A DNA stretch of 64,000 nucleotides, taken from positions 1-64,000 of the forward strand of contig NZ_JACVAQ010000001.1 of assembly GCF_014851905.1 (NCBI RefSeq), given 5' to 3'. Shown one piece after another: positions 47,929 through 58,418 of this stretch. The notes below the pieces were generated by a model. That model saw only the letters and a program-made list of their open reading frames with translations, was not told the origin of the DNA and searched no databases. The DNA comes from Pseudomonas sp. PDM14. GTDB lineage: Bacteria; Pseudomonadota; Gammaproteobacteria; Pseudomonadales; Pseudomonadaceae. How positions within the stretch are numbered: the first letter of the stretch is position 1; each line of letters opens with the position of its first letter. The position numbers were made by a program, and so were the translations under genes.

Positions 47929-49338
47929 GTGGCAAAGCTGACAGCGAAACAGTTGGAGGCACTAACCGCAGCCGACGATGGCAAGACACTTCGCGAGGAC
48001 GGCGGCCTGGTCGCCAAAGTCCGCGCCGGCATTCGCGGAGTCACAGTCCTGTTTCGCTATGAGTTCAAACTGGACGGGGTCAAACGCGACCACCGCCTGG
48101 GTAGCTGGCCAAAAAAGTCTCTGGCTCAGATTCGCGCCGAGCGTGATGAGGTAAAAGCCACAGCATCGAAAGGGGTTGATCCAACCGCAGCCCGAAAAGC
48201 AGCAAGGATCGAAGCTCAAGCCGCAATCGCTGCGACCATCGCAGAGGCCGAACGGCAAGCCGCAGAAAATAAGACGGTGTCCGACCTGTTTGATGAGTGG
48301 ATACGTGACGGCGTCTCCCGCCAGGACGGCAATGCCGAGCTGATCCGCAGTTTCAAGAAGGACGTCCTGCCGCTGATTGGCAAGAAGCCGCTGCGCAACC
48401 TGACCGAGAAAGATCTGCTCGGCGTCCTGCGATCAGTAAAATCTCGCGGTCTGAATCGTACCGTCGTAATCCGCAGCAAGGATATCGGTCAGATGCTGCG
48501 CTGGGCCGAGAAACGCAAGCCATGGCGTGGCCTGATGGCTGACGGTAATCCTGCCGACCTGATTGACGTTAATAAGCTGCTCGACCATGACTACGAAGAA
48601 CAGCGGGACCGACTGCTCTCTCCTGAAGAGATTCGAGAACTGCGTGACATCCTCGAACGCCTGGAGAAAGACTACGAAGAGCTTCCTGCTGGCCATAAGT
48701 ATTCAGGCATTCGCCCGGTCAACACGCGAGTCCAGTGCGCTCTGTGGATCTGCCTGAGCACCCTCTGCCGTATCGGTGAACTGCTTAGGGCCGAGTGGCG
48801 CTACGTGAACCTGGAGAAAGGAACCTGGTTCATCCCAGCCGAAGCCACCAAAGGTCATAAAGGCAAGCGCCAGGATCACCATGTGTTCCTGTCAGCGTTT
48901 TCCATCGCGCAGTTCCAGCGGCTGCAGAAAGAGACCGGCAATACACCGTTCTGCTTCCCCAGCAAGGACGGCCAAAGCCACGTCGACACCAAGACTGTCA
49001 GCAAGCTCATCGGAGACCGGCAGTGCCGATTCAAGAACCGCAGCAAGCCTCTGTCCGGCCGGCATCACGACGACTCACTGGTACTGAGCAAGGGAACCAA
49101 AGGTGAATGGACCCCACATGATCTGCGCCGCACGGGCGCGACCATGATGCAGGAGCTCGGCGTGACTCTGGAAATCATCGACCGTTGTCAGAACCACCTG
49201 TTGGGTGGCTCCAAGGTACGTCGGCATTACCTGCACCACGACTACGCCAAAGAGAAAACCGAGGCCTGGCGCGTGTTAGGCGAGAAGCTGGAGTGGATTC
49301 TTTCAATCAGCCCCAAGCCGCCTGCTGGAGCTCAGTAG
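47929..49338 (+). CDS. int: P4-type tyrosine integrase
   Basis: The 469-residue recombinase has an N-terminal DUF4102 arm-binding domain (KLTAKQLEALTAADDGKTLRED), a core-binding SAM-like domain (TVSDLFDEWIRDGV) and the catalytic domain with Arg near 281 (LCRIGELLRAEW), His-x-x-Arg near 397 (PHDLRRTGATMM) and the nucleophile Tyr near 434 (RRHYLHHDY). The start is GTG 47929. It sits next to the tRNA-Pro fragment and reads away from it, into the defence operon, which ends convergently 51 bp later. It integrates and excises the element carrying that operon. Confidence 0.95.
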   Translation: MAKLTAKQLEALTAADDGKTLREDGGLVAKVRAGIRGVTVLFRYEFKLDGVKRDHRLGSWPKKSLAQIRAERDEVKATASKGVDPTAARKAARIEAQAAIAATIAEAERQAAENKTVSDLFDEWIRDGVSRQDGNAELIRSFKKDVLPLIGKKPLRNLTEKDLLGVLRSVKSRGLNRTVVIRSKDIGQMLRWAEKRKPWRGLMADGNPADLIDVNKLLDHDYEEQRDRLLSPEEIRELRDILERLEKDYEELPAGHKYSGIRPVNTRVQCALWICLSTLCRIGELLRAEWRYVNLEKGTWFIPAEATKGHKGKRQDHHVFLSAFSIAQFQRLQKETGNTPFCFPSKDGQSHVDTKTVSKLIGDRQCRFKNRSKPLSGRHHDDSLVLSKGTKGEWTPHDLRRTGATMMQELGVTLEIIDRCQNHLLGGSKVRRHYLHHDYAKEKTEAWRVLGEKLEWILSISPKPPAGAQ

Positions 49339-49389
49339 ACCGCTTCTTTCCGATACCGAAATGCCAAGACATGAGCGGTGCCATATTCC

Positions 49390-51201
49390 CTACTTATCGA
49401 TATAGTTATCTCGCCAGCTGTCTGAAACGGTAACCGGAATCACTGACTTAGGTACCGATTTCAAAACCTTCCCTAGATTAAGGAAGCTCAAGCCGTAAGC
49501 CACTGACAAACGGTCGAAATCGTTTCTCGCAAGCCCAGGAGCCTCAAGCCGCTTGGGCAACGTCAGCGGCCTAACTTTCACTCTCATCCACTCGTACAGG
49601 CTGGGATGGTTGTTCAACGTCTCTCTCAACTGACCGTAGAACGGCATACGACTCCCTCCCCCGCAGAGATAAACAGGGAGGTCTGTCAGCTGCTGCCGCG
49701 TCAGGTGGCCTCGTGAGGCCTTCCAGTAGGTCTCATGCCCCACTTGCGTAAACACCTTCCCGTAAAACTGCCGATCTGAATGTTGACGAGGATCGGAAAA
49801 CTGGACCTTAGCTGCAGAGAAATAAGCTTCAAGCTGTTCAGGTATGCCTTCCTCGACATCTGTCACCTTTCTTGCAGCTGTAATAGCCTCCAAAAGATCT
49901 TCGCGATTGGATGCGCGCTCCTCAATGGCACGAGCCCACCAGTCCAGACGATTTCGATGCAGGTTGACCGCGCCAAGTGGCTCAACTGTCGCGGTATAAA
50001 ACTCAAAGTCCCATTTACCGCGCCCTCGCTTAACATGAAAAAGCGAAGCATCTACAGTCCCCGCGCCTACGTCCACCATCATGAAGTTGTTGGCAGCCTT
50101 GTGATCAAACCGCTCCGATGCGACATAGCCATAAATCTGCGCAGCGATTTCTGGGACGACTGAAAGCTCAACATCTTCCTGATCGGACGGGAGCTCACCC
50201 GCATCAAGCGCCTCTGCACGGCATATGGCAGCGGTAACCCCAACGTCCTCAATCTTTTCTTCTGAGCGACCGGCCAGTATCCAGGCCGCCGTACCCAATA
50301 GCCTATATCCCTTCGTTTGTTCAGGATCCAAGTGGTTGGCCGTAGGGAATCCCAATGCCATTCGCCAGACAATATTGCTCGAGCGGTAAACTGCTTCCTT
50401 TTCGCTAAATAGCCAGGCACGCGCTCTTCGAATGACTAGAGCAAGAAACGCCACAACTCGCCGCTGGTACGTAGCGACCGAGGGGTGGGCAAGGAAAGCC
50501 AACTTGAGATCAGCCAATGCTCGCCCCCCAGCCTCAAGCGAAAACGCTTCTCCTTCTTTGTAAACCCGGCACGGCAGCAAAAAGCTCGACAATCCAGGAG
50601 CATTGCGAAATGGCACAGCAAATGCTTTTTCCAAAGCGCTGTCACCGATAACCGCCTTCACACTGGAGCTACCGAAATCCAGGCCGAGGACCAAAACTCG
50701 ATCCTCCTGAGCAGTAATTCCCTCCTTCGGTGTCGGCTGAACCTGTTGCCCCGTTAGCTCAAGTTTCAACAACTCCAGTGCGCTCGATCCATCAGAGTGA
50801 CTCCAGCACGGTGCAGAATCAGCACTAAGTGATATTTCATAATGGGAATCAGGGCTGGTCCCGACTGTTCTGGTCTCTCGAGGATTGACGCCTTGGCGGT
50901 AAACACTCAGGTCAATGCTCATATGCTTAGCTGCTGCATTGGGTCGCTTTGACGACAGAGGCGGCCTAGTCTTCGCTACCTTTTTCTTTTTCCCTGCAGC
51001 TCCTGGTCGGGGCGTGGGCGCCTGTTCTGTTAATACTTCGGCCGGTGCCTGAACTCGCGAGAGTTTGTTTTCTGCCTGCTGGTGTCGCCCATCACGCTCA
51101 GGCTTACGCCCCGACGATTGAGTTGTTAAAGGTCTAGCAGGCAATTCTTGCCCTATCTTGGCGAAGGCCTCTTTGAATTTTTCTTCTAATGTCACGCGCA
51201 T
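49390..51201 (-). CDS. Hsp70/actin-fold ATPase of the defence operon
   Basis: The 603-residue protein has a disordered, charged N-terminus (to about 165, with PGAAGKKKKVAKTRPP) and an actin-fold ATPase: phosphate-1 LGLDFGSSSVKAVIGD near 175, phosphate-2 MMVDVGAGTVDASLF near 376 and adenosine motif YLCGGGSRMP near 513. It has no peptide-binding domain of DnaK after the ATPase. It is the last gene of the leftward operon, 17 bp after the SNF2 gene. Role unknown; ATP-driven regulation or assembly of the helicase complex is a guess. Its C-terminus ends near the integrase end. Confidence 0.85.
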   Translation of the reverse strand: MRVTLEEKFKEAFAKIGQELPARPLTTQSSGRKPERDGRHQQAENKLSRVQAPAEVLTEQAPTPRPGAAGKKKKVAKTRPPLSSKRPNAAAKHMSIDLSVYRQGVNPRETRTVGTSPDSHYEISLSADSAPCWSHSDGSSALELLKLELTGQQVQPTPKEGITAQEDRVLVLGLDFGSSSVKAVIGDSALEKAFAVPFRNAPGLSSFLLPCRVYKEGEAFSLEAGGRALADLKLAFLAHPSVATYQRRVVAFLALVIRRARAWLFSEKEAVYRSSNIVWRMALGFPTANHLDPEQTKGYRLLGTAAWILAGRSEEKIEDVGVTAAICRAEALDAGELPSDQEDVELSVVPEIAAQIYGYVASERFDHKAANNFMMVDVGAGTVDASLFHVKRGRGKWDFEFYTATVEPLGAVNLHRNRLDWWARAIEERASNREDLLEAITAARKVTDVEEGIPEQLEAYFSAAKVQFSDPRQHSDRQFYGKVFTQVGHETYWKASRGHLTRQQLTDLPVYLCGGGSRMPFYGQLRETLNNHPSLYEWMRVKVRPLTLPKRLEAPGLARNDFDRLSVAYGLSFLNLGKVLKSVPKSVIPVTVSDSWRDNYIDK

Positions 51202-51218
51202 ATGTCAGTCCCTTGCGC

Positions 51219-54200
51219 TCAAAGCAGCCGAATGACACCACCTGTCACGAAATTTTTGTCAGAGCTTCCGCCACTCTTCAGCTCAAGCTCAGCAATGCGC
51301 TCTTGAATCCTGTTGCGCAATTTTTTCAATTTCCCCTCGGCTGCAGGAATCATGCGCATGCGTCGTTCCTCACCGGAAGAGCGGTGCGATTGAATTGTCG
51401 CTATGAGTCGCTCTACCTGCTTGTCCAAATGTGATTGAAGGGCCTTTTTCATCATCTTTAGCCGATCACGATCCTCCCGGCCTTGGGCGCTTTGAAAGTC
51501 ATCAAAACGCTCATCCAGCTGGTCACGGCACGCATCGAAATAAGCAGCTGCAGTTTCGGTGTCCAACTCATTGGCGACACTCAACCACTGACACCCACAG
51601 AGTGCTGCCGTGTTAACGAGGTGCTCTGCCTGTTCCCCGTCGACAAAACAGTCACCCTGAAAAGGCCGAACAACATATTCCAATCGTTCGATATCGCGGG
51701 TACCGGAAACGGTCCAGCGGTAAACGCCAAAAACATACACCCCAGGCTCAAAACCATGCACCTCAAAGGCTGCAAGATCGATCGCTGAAACCGGGAACTT
51801 TGCCGTGCTTTTGCCTGCCTGGCGCAGACGCTCGGTGACAAATCGAATCAGTGGATGATCCTGCGTTACTCGCTCGAATACATTTGAGGGATTTCCCTGG
51901 CGGTTCTCGAAGAACAACGGTTTAGCACGTTGACTCAACAGTTGGCTTCGCCCCTGCAGACGATACAGGTCTACGAACTCAGCGAACTCGACTCGGGCCT
52001 GCACCGAAAGCTCAAGGTCATACTCCATCGGGACTCGATCTGTCGGCACAAGGCGCGAGCCGGGGTAGTGCTCGGTCAGAAAATCGCGTGCATAGCTGAG
52101 TAAATCCTCCCCCCGGATGTACCGGCCCAACTCCTTGGCAGCCCGAACCTTGTTCTGGATAAAGTCGCTATGCGCAATCAACTGAGTCGCCTGAGCCTCG
52201 AGCTCCTCTTGCTGCCGATTGGTGTTCTCAATCGCAAGGCTGGCCTGGTTGATGCGCTGACTCTCCTCCTCCGGAGTCAGCTTATGGGTAAGCAGATCTT
52301 GAGTAAGCTCCCGAATCTGCTCCCCGAGAATCCCCTCCATACTTCCCAATGCGCGCGTGAAGATATCCAGTCTATCCAGCAGGCGATCATAGACTCGCTC
52401 GTCGATGGTGTCGGCATACATAAAATTCCAGATCATGATCCGCTCAGCTTCCTGGCCGATACGGTCAATTCGACCTATTCGCTGCTCAATGCGCATCGGG
52501 TTCCAAGGTAAGTCGTAGTTGATGACCAAGCTGGAGAACTGTAAGTCGACCCCCTCTGAAGCCACTTCGGAAGACAACAAAATGCTGGGACCCTGAGGTT
52601 CGCGAAAACGCGTCAAAGCCTCCTGTTTATCCATGCCTCCCTGGACTAATACAGAGACATAGCCATCTTCACGCAAACGTTCGGCAAGGTAGGCCAGAGT
52701 CTGCCGGTAGAAAGCAAATAAGACGACCTTCTTGCCTGGATTGTCAGCCCAGTAGCTGCGCAGGTTCTTCAGCAGCTCAGCGTACTTGCTATCGTTGCGC
52801 CTCAGCGTTTCGTAATCGCCCACCTCTCGGGCTATGTCCACCAACGCCGAGAGCAGCGACCCTATATCGTCAGGCTGCGGCCCCTCTTCTTCTAGTAGAT
52901 CACCCTGTAAGTCGTACAAGGTCTCCTCAAGTTCGTCCTGCTCCAGAGCAGCATGTTTTTTCTGCCAGGCTCGACAGGCTGCCGCCATGCAGCTGGACAT
53001 CTGTCGCTGTGGAATAGTCAGCATGAAGCCAGTGGATACAGCATGCGTGACGCAATACCCGCGAATCGCCTCGGTGACCTGCTCGTAAAAAACCGACTCA
53101 CTACCACTCATGGTTGCGCGAATCGCGTATGGCGCACGTACTACTCGTCCTTCGTGCACATCCCGTTTCAAGGTACGGGTCACCACTTTACTGAGCGGGT
53201 TGATTCGATCTAACTGGTCGGCCAGCTCTGCCCGCCCTTTGGGATCGGCCAACCGCTTGTTGCTAGGGGCATGCTCCCGCAGGTAGGTGATCTGTTCGTT
53301 ATCCTCAAAAAAACGCGCATCAAGCGCCTCATCCAGTCCTTCGATGAAATCCGCTCGGGTTATCGGCCCAGCCAACACGCGATCACGCAACCTTACGATA
53401 GGGGCATTAGCCTCAAGGCTGTAGCGAAAGCTCTCCTCGTAGGGGAAGGCATCTTCATCAATCAGATTAAGCAGATTGAATAAGTCCGAACTGCGTAGTT
53501 GGATCGGTGTGGCCGAAAGCATGACCAGATTTGAGGCAACCGGGCGAAGTAATCGCCCCAACAGGTTGGTCTGAGTACCTTTGTTGCGCAGATAGTGCGC
53601 CTCATCGACCACGACCATATCCAGCAGCGGCTCGTCCACCTCTGCATCTTCGAGAAACCTGGCCAATTTGGCAACGGAGCGCTGACTGACTCGATCCGGT
53701 GAATTGAAGCCACGAGGTGGGCGCAACCCTTGCATGCTGGCGATTACCGCGAAGCCATCCTGTGGTCGCTCCCGCACTGTTTGAAGCTTCTTCAGTAAAT
53801 CTCCCGCATCAACCATCTCCGCCTGCACGCCAAAACGGTTAGCCAGCTCGTCACGCCACTTTTCCCGCAACATTGCCGGGCAAACGATCAACAATCGCTT
53901 CGCATCCAATCGCGCGCGCAACTCAGTCCAGATCAAACCTGCCTCAATGGTTTTACCCAGGCCCACTTCATCCGCAATCAGAATGCCGTTGCAGGGCGAA
54001 TCGAGAAACTGCAACACCGGCTTGAACTGATACGCCAAAAACTGGGTATTGGTGGTGTTGAGGCTGTAGATCAGGTTGGCCAGCTTGCCGCTCAGGCGGT
54101 GAAAGGTAATCGCCGCCCGCAGGTCATCCTCACCACTGAACCGCCCCCGCTCAATACACTCGTAGGGGCGCAAAGGCTTGTTCTCTACTTTTTCGAGCGT

Positions 54201-54350
54201 CGATGGCAGAACGAAATCCTCGCTGCCATCGAGAAACGTAACCAACACCCGCTGTCGGTGTGTAGGGCCATCGGTTTCGTTACCTAAAATACCGACCCGC
54301 GCCGGGTTGACTTTCAGTCTGACCTTGTCACCAGGATTCAGCATGTTCAC
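51219..54350 (-). CDS. SNF2-family helicase/translocase
   Basis: The 1043-residue protein is an SF2 translocase. An N-terminal beta-rich domain (MNMLNPGDKVRLKVNP) precedes the motor. Motifs: Walker A ADEVGLGKTIEAG near residue 125, DEAHYLRNKG near 248, SATP, and motif VI QRIGRIDRIGQ near 630. The C-terminus is helical. It resembles DrmD of DISARM and RapA-like bacterial SNF2 proteins. Its start overlaps the stop of the RecD-like gene by 4 bases. No nuclease domain was seen. It would translocate on DNA in an antiphage complex. Confidence 0.88.
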   Translation of the reverse strand: MNMLNPGDKVRLKVNPARVGILGNETDGPTHRQRVLVTFLDGSEDFVLPSTLEKVENKPLRPYECIERGRFSGEDDLRAAITFHRLSGKLANLIYSLNTTNTQFLAYQFKPVLQFLDSPCNGILIADEVGLGKTIEAGLIWTELRARLDAKRLLIVCPAMLREKWRDELANRFGVQAEMVDAGDLLKKLQTVRERPQDGFAVIASMQGLRPPRGFNSPDRVSQRSVAKLARFLEDAEVDEPLLDMVVVDEAHYLRNKGTQTNLLGRLLRPVASNLVMLSATPIQLRSSDLFNLLNLIDEDAFPYEESFRYSLEANAPIVRLRDRVLAGPITRADFIEGLDEALDARFFEDNEQITYLREHAPSNKRLADPKGRAELADQLDRINPLSKVVTRTLKRDVHEGRVVRAPYAIRATMSGSESVFYEQVTEAIRGYCVTHAVSTGFMLTIPQRQMSSCMAAACRAWQKKHAALEQDELEETLYDLQGDLLEEEGPQPDDIGSLLSALVDIAREVGDYETLRRNDSKYAELLKNLRSYWADNPGKKVVLFAFYRQTLAYLAERLREDGYVSVLVQGGMDKQEALTRFREPQGPSILLSSEVASEGVDLQFSSLVINYDLPWNPMRIEQRIGRIDRIGQEAERIMIWNFMYADTIDERVYDRLLDRLDIFTRALGSMEGILGEQIRELTQDLLTHKLTPEEESQRINQASLAIENTNRQQEELEAQATQLIAHSDFIQNKVRAAKELGRYIRGEDLLSYARDFLTEHYPGSRLVPTDRVPMEYDLELSVQARVEFAEFVDLYRLQGRSQLLSQRAKPLFFENRQGNPSNVFERVTQDHPLIRFVTERLRQAGKSTAKFPVSAIDLAAFEVHGFEPGVYVFGVYRWTVSGTRDIERLEYVVRPFQGDCFVDGEQAEHLVNTAALCGCQWLSVANELDTETAAAYFDACRDQLDERFDDFQSAQGREDRDRLKMMKKALQSHLDKQVERLIATIQSHRSSGEERRMRMIPAAEGKLKKLRNRIQERIAELELKSGGSSDKNFVTGGVIRLL

Positions 54351-57300
54351 TCCTGAGCTCCCTGAATTTTCCGAATCAACCGATCCGCTTCAATGCTCAG
54401 GTCTGCTCCTTCAAATGTTTCAACAAGCTGGCCAGGAAAATGCTTTTCATACCACTCAAGCTTAGTTTCCCGATGGTTGCGGTAGCCTTCGTCGTTCAAC
54501 ATTCCCCAGTGCTCCCAGATGAATGTCTCTCCCTGGCAATGAACTAGGAAGTCGGGCAGATAGAACGTCCCATCCTTAGCGTATAGAGGCTGTTCGTACT
54601 CGAAGGGAATTTCACGCTCGAACAGCATGTTCGCGATGATGACCTCTGACTTCGATCGAACCATGAACTGGGCAAGCGTCCGATGAATCTTGCCCTCCTC
54701 ATACCAGTCACGCTTTCTGCTAAGCAGTTGCGAAACAGGCCTCATGTCAAACAGTGAGGAATTGATAACTGCCAAATGCGATGCTTCAGGGCGACGCAGA
54801 GTGAGCAGTGGGGAAAGGTCTTCTTCGATTAGCAGAGTGCAGTGCTTCTTAGCACGCGTCAGGCCGGTGTAAAGCAACTCAGGCGAAAGCAGTGCCTGCT
54901 TACTCTTAGGTAGCACGAAGTAAACACGCTCAAACTCGCTACCTTGCGATTTGTGCACCGAAATGGCGTAGGCAAGCTCCAGGTTATCCTCCACCTTCTC
55001 ATCCCCAATCCACTTTCCATCGGGTGTTTTTCCCAGAGAACGCCCATAGCCAATCCAGAAGCTCTCCTTGCGGGAAAAAATGACTTGAAAATGCTTTATT
55101 CGGAACCAGGGACCAAACGCACTTTTGCCATCTAACGCATGAGCTTTGACAAACCCGAGCTCCCCGTTGAAAACCTCTACTGGTTTGTTTAATCGCCCAT
55201 TGGTATCCCAAGCCCAAAGAGGCTTGGAGCGCGAACGATTTCGGATTTGCATGACCTTATCGAACAGCGCGACCCCATCAATCAACCGATGCGGGTCCGG
55301 CCGCCGCCCCTTACTGGCGACCTGAAGCAGCCCGTTGAGATGATCAGTACCGAAAAATTCGCCGCGATACGGCGAGATAACCTGGGAGCGCTCAGGCCGA
55401 TCTACCCCTTCCTTATCCCTGAAAGCTGCTCGCCATAGCTCATATGGCCTCTCGTTGTTCAGCGTCAGGCCCGTATCAGCCTGCATATCTGATTGCAGAC
55501 TAGACACCAGCTTTTTCTCGAGATCCTGCTGGCCGCTCCAATAGATAACCCGCAAATCCTCGTCGACCTTCCCTCCCTCTTGAACCCGGGCAAGTATCTG
55601 CTCGGCATTGGCCTTCTGGTGCTCCTCCTCGCCACAACTGTTACGCAGAATGAACATCGAGGCTAGGTCAATAATTCCGGTGCCCGTCTTCTGGAGACGG
55701 TTTTCCATTTGCCGCACATTGGTGCGCAGAGTCCCTAGGCACTCGGGATAGTCCTTACCCAGCCAATCGATCAAATCCGCAAACACCTTGCCGCGACCTA
55801 TTGGTGGCAGTTGGTTTGGATCACCGACCAGAATGAGTCGCCTCACCGAATTCCAATTGATGGCTCGGAATAACGCGGCGACCAGCGTAAGATCCAGCAT
55901 GGAGGATTCATCGACGATGTAAGTCTCGATACCCTCCTCTCGCATACCTCCCTGCCGCTTGAAGGTCAGGTTGTCATTCAACCAGCCACGCTGAGCCAGA
56001 AATGAGTGGATGGTTGAGGCAGTCTTACCTGTTTTCTCACGGATGCGATCTGCCGCCTTACCTGTTGGCGCCAAAAGCTGAAAAGATGCGCCACTGCCGT
56101 GGACCCTTTCAACAGCATGAATCAATGAGCGAATGACGGTTGTTTTCCCGGTCCCAGCAGAGCCGGCCAGCACACATAATGGCCTGACAAAAATCTGCTG
56201 ACAGACCGCAATCTGGCCATCAATCGCTTCCAGGTACTGTCCGGAGTCCATACGGCTCAGGATGCTGCTGTCATCGCGAAGATAATCGCCCCAATGCGCC
56301 TCAGTAAGAGGGACCTTAAAACTGATATCGGCCCGCTTGTTGAGCTCACGCAGGCTCTTGGAAACCAGTTGCTCATCCTCCCAGGCTGAGCGCAGGTAAA
56401 CGTAGCGTTGCCCTTCGTGCTCCCGGAACTCAAGAGCACCAAGCATGTACTCCTTATCGACCTCGTAGTAGCGCTCTGTAAACTGGTGTCTCTTCCACTC
56501 AGGCACGAAACTCAGTGCATGATTGACGTCATGCAAGACCTGAGTGAGCTCGAGGAATGTTTGCGTCGACTTGATGAGCAACTGACCGACCGTGAAAGCA
56601 CGCAGACGCCTCCAGTCATCCACCTCATACAAGAATGCCGGCGCGATATCAGGGGATGGAAAAATTCCGTGCTCGATCTTGCTGATGCCAATGGTGTCAT
56701 CTGGTCCATCGCCGATAAATGACTCACAAAGGATGTAGGGGTTATCGATGATCTCGCTCAAATTGGCAGGCAGGCCATAAGTCGCTCGGTCCTCTCCAAG
56801 CAAGCGCTTTACCTGAGTGCCATCCAAACCGAACCTGGGTAGTAGATCTCGACAGAGTGCTCGCTCCTCATCGGTCCTTAGCTGCCACTTTCGCTTGACT
56901 TTACGGGCTTCATCGCCGCTAAGGCCAAGCCCTTCAGGCGTCTCGGAAGTACCATCTAGAAAGGCATAAACAGCATCCTTGATTGCGATGGCCTCCTCGG
57001 CTTGTGCCTTGACGAAGCCAGGAATGGCGGCCTGAAAGCCGATGACATCAAGCACTGCCGGCAACCCAGGATATAGCCCCCGCCCCTTCCAAAGCTCGGC
57101 AATCACTGATTGCAGCCAGCTGATCCGGCTATCCCAGTTTTCACTATCGTCACCCAGTTCGCGCAGACGGCAAGCAACTCCAAGTAGTTGCTCAACCAGA
57201 ATGAGGGCGTCATCGTCAGATACATGCCTTGCTGCGTACTTACAGACTCGTGGGTTTGCCGGCACTGCAAGAATCTGTTCCAGGACCTCCGGTCTATCCA

Positions 57301-57976
57301 TGTAGCGGTGATAAGGGATCCGAAAACCCTGATCGGGGTAGTGACTCGACACCACCCGCTGCCATACAAAGCCCCCAAATCGATCAATGGTTTCCTGGCT
57401 GCACCCTTCGTAATGCAGTTCCTCTCCTAACGCCTTCACCCGCGAGACACCAACTAGCACATAGCACTTGTTATCCTCCTCACTAAAAGGATTACCGTAG
57501 CTGGTATAGTAAAAAACCAAACTACGATCGACCTCCACCTTGGAGAAAAATGCTTGTACCGCAGCCAATCGCTTTACTGGATCATAGCCACCATGTGGCA
57601 GCTTAACTTCATCTTTGTACACTTCCTCGTAAGGCCAAATGCTGCAACTGGCAGGCGGCATCTCCCATTCTCGGCGTTCACCATCAGGGCTTTTGTCAGC
57701 CTTACGGAAGAACTCCGGAGTATCGGCAAAGGCGTGCATGGACTCCTGTCCGAACGCATTTACACTGTACATGCATGGGGGTACATCCTTGCCTAGCTTG
57801 CTACATGCCTGCCCACAGACCTGTTGCTCATAGGTCAATATGCGCCGCTCGCCAATCATGTCACCTGGATAAGAATGCGGCCCAGCGCAAAAAGTGTTAG
57901 CCGCTGGATCCTTACAAACATGACCATTCCAGCCGTCTGCATGCCAAGCTAATCGGGCAGTAATATGCGTAGTCAT
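54347..57976 (-). CDS. RecD-like SF1 helicase with C-terminal PD-(D/E)xK-like nuclease domain
   Basis: The 1209-residue protein has an N-terminal Cys/His-rich block (Cys21, Cys30, His34, Cys54, Cys58, Cys68), possibly metal- or FeS-binding. A long unrecognised middle follows, then an SF1 motor (Walker A GSAGTGKTT near 602, VDESSMLDL, GDPNQLPPIGRG) with RecD motifs VHKSQGSEFERV and TGLTRAKKH near the end. The C-terminal 120 residues (FEYEQPLYAKDGTFYLPDF near 1125-1143, then TFIWEHWGM) match restriction-like nuclease domains attached to UvrD/RecD helicases. It starts 442 bp after the large helicase gene, so it may have its own promoter. Confidence 0.85.
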   Translation of the reverse strand: MTTHITARLAWHADGWNGHVCKDPAANTFCAGPHSYPGDMIGERRILTYEQQVCGQACSKLGKDVPPCMYSVNAFGQESMHAFADTPEFFRKADKSPDGERREWEMPPASCSIWPYEEVYKDEVKLPHGGYDPVKRLAAVQAFFSKVEVDRSLVFYYTSYGNPFSEEDNKCYVLVGVSRVKALGEELHYEGCSQETIDRFGGFVWQRVVSSHYPDQGFRIPYHRYMDRPEVLEQILAVPANPRVCKYAARHVSDDDALILVEQLLGVACRLRELGDDSENWDSRISWLQSVIAELWKGRGLYPGLPAVLDVIGFQAAIPGFVKAQAEEAIAIKDAVYAFLDGTSETPEGLGLSGDEARKVKRKWQLRTDEERALCRDLLPRFGLDGTQVKRLLGEDRATYGLPANLSEIIDNPYILCESFIGDGPDDTIGISKIEHGIFPSPDIAPAFLYEVDDWRRLRAFTVGQLLIKSTQTFLELTQVLHDVNHALSFVPEWKRHQFTERYYEVDKEYMLGALEFREHEGQRYVYLRSAWEDEQLVSKSLRELNKRADISFKVPLTEAHWGDYLRDDSSILSRMDSGQYLEAIDGQIAVCQQIFVRPLCVLAGSAGTGKTTVIRSLIHAVERVHGSGASFQLLAPTGKAADRIREKTGKTASTIHSFLAQRGWLNDNLTFKRQGGMREEGIETYIVDESSMLDLTLVAALFRAINWNSVRRLILVGDPNQLPPIGRGKVFADLIDWLGKDYPECLGTLRTNVRQMENRLQKTGTGIIDLASMFILRNSCGEEEHQKANAEQILARVQEGGKVDEDLRVIYWSGQQDLEKKLVSSLQSDMQADTGLTLNNERPYELWRAAFRDKEGVDRPERSQVISPYRGEFFGTDHLNGLLQVASKGRRPDPHRLIDGVALFDKVMQIRNRSRSKPLWAWDTNGRLNKPVEVFNGELGFVKAHALDGKSAFGPWFRIKHFQVIFSRKESFWIGYGRSLGKTPDGKWIGDEKVEDNLELAYAISVHKSQGSEFERVYFVLPKSKQALLSPELLYTGLTRAKKHCTLLIEEDLSPLLTLRRPEASHLAVINSSLFDMRPVSQLLSRKRDWYEEGKIHRTLAQFMVRSKSEVIIANMLFEREIPFEYEQPLYAKDGTFYLPDFLVHCQGETFIWEHWGMLNDEGYRNHRETKLEWYEKHFPGQLVETFEGADLSIEADRLIRKIQGAQE

Positions 57977-58418
57977 CCCTGCTATTCCTTATCCATCATC
58001 AGTCTTTAAACACTAAATTCATGCCGCGATACTCCGAAAGCTAGGCCGTTCGCCTATTGGCTTGAGATGCACATGCTCGCTAAGCTCACCTGGTAAAGTT
58101 ATCTCACGGAACTGAAATACCCTATAGAGATGAATCTGCACCCCCTGGAGAACATCAGTTTGTTATGGCTGACCGGGAGTAACGAGATCACCTCACTATT
58201 AGTGGCATTACCTCAATATAATGACGCCAAGCGTTTCCTTTCAACCAGGAGAATGTCGAAGCCAGTATCATGTCTTTGAGTATCAGCAACCTAACCAAAC
58301 TAGGGACGATAGGGCCGCATGAGTAGCAGCAAGGCTAATCATGCGACATCAGACTACTTTCTATTTTTGCCCGCTTTATCGAGGCATTAATAATTTTTGC
58401 AGCTTTTCAGGGCACTGC
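57977..58418. other. 442-bp gap inside the defence block, no gene seen
   Basis: AT-rich for the region. Small inverted repeats occur at about 58188-58201 (CACTATTAGTG-like) and 58316-58343 (CGCATGA/TCATGCG). No leftward frame has a ribosome site. It probably holds a promoter for the RecD-like gene, and may hold an untranslated regulatory RNA. Confidence 0.4.
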
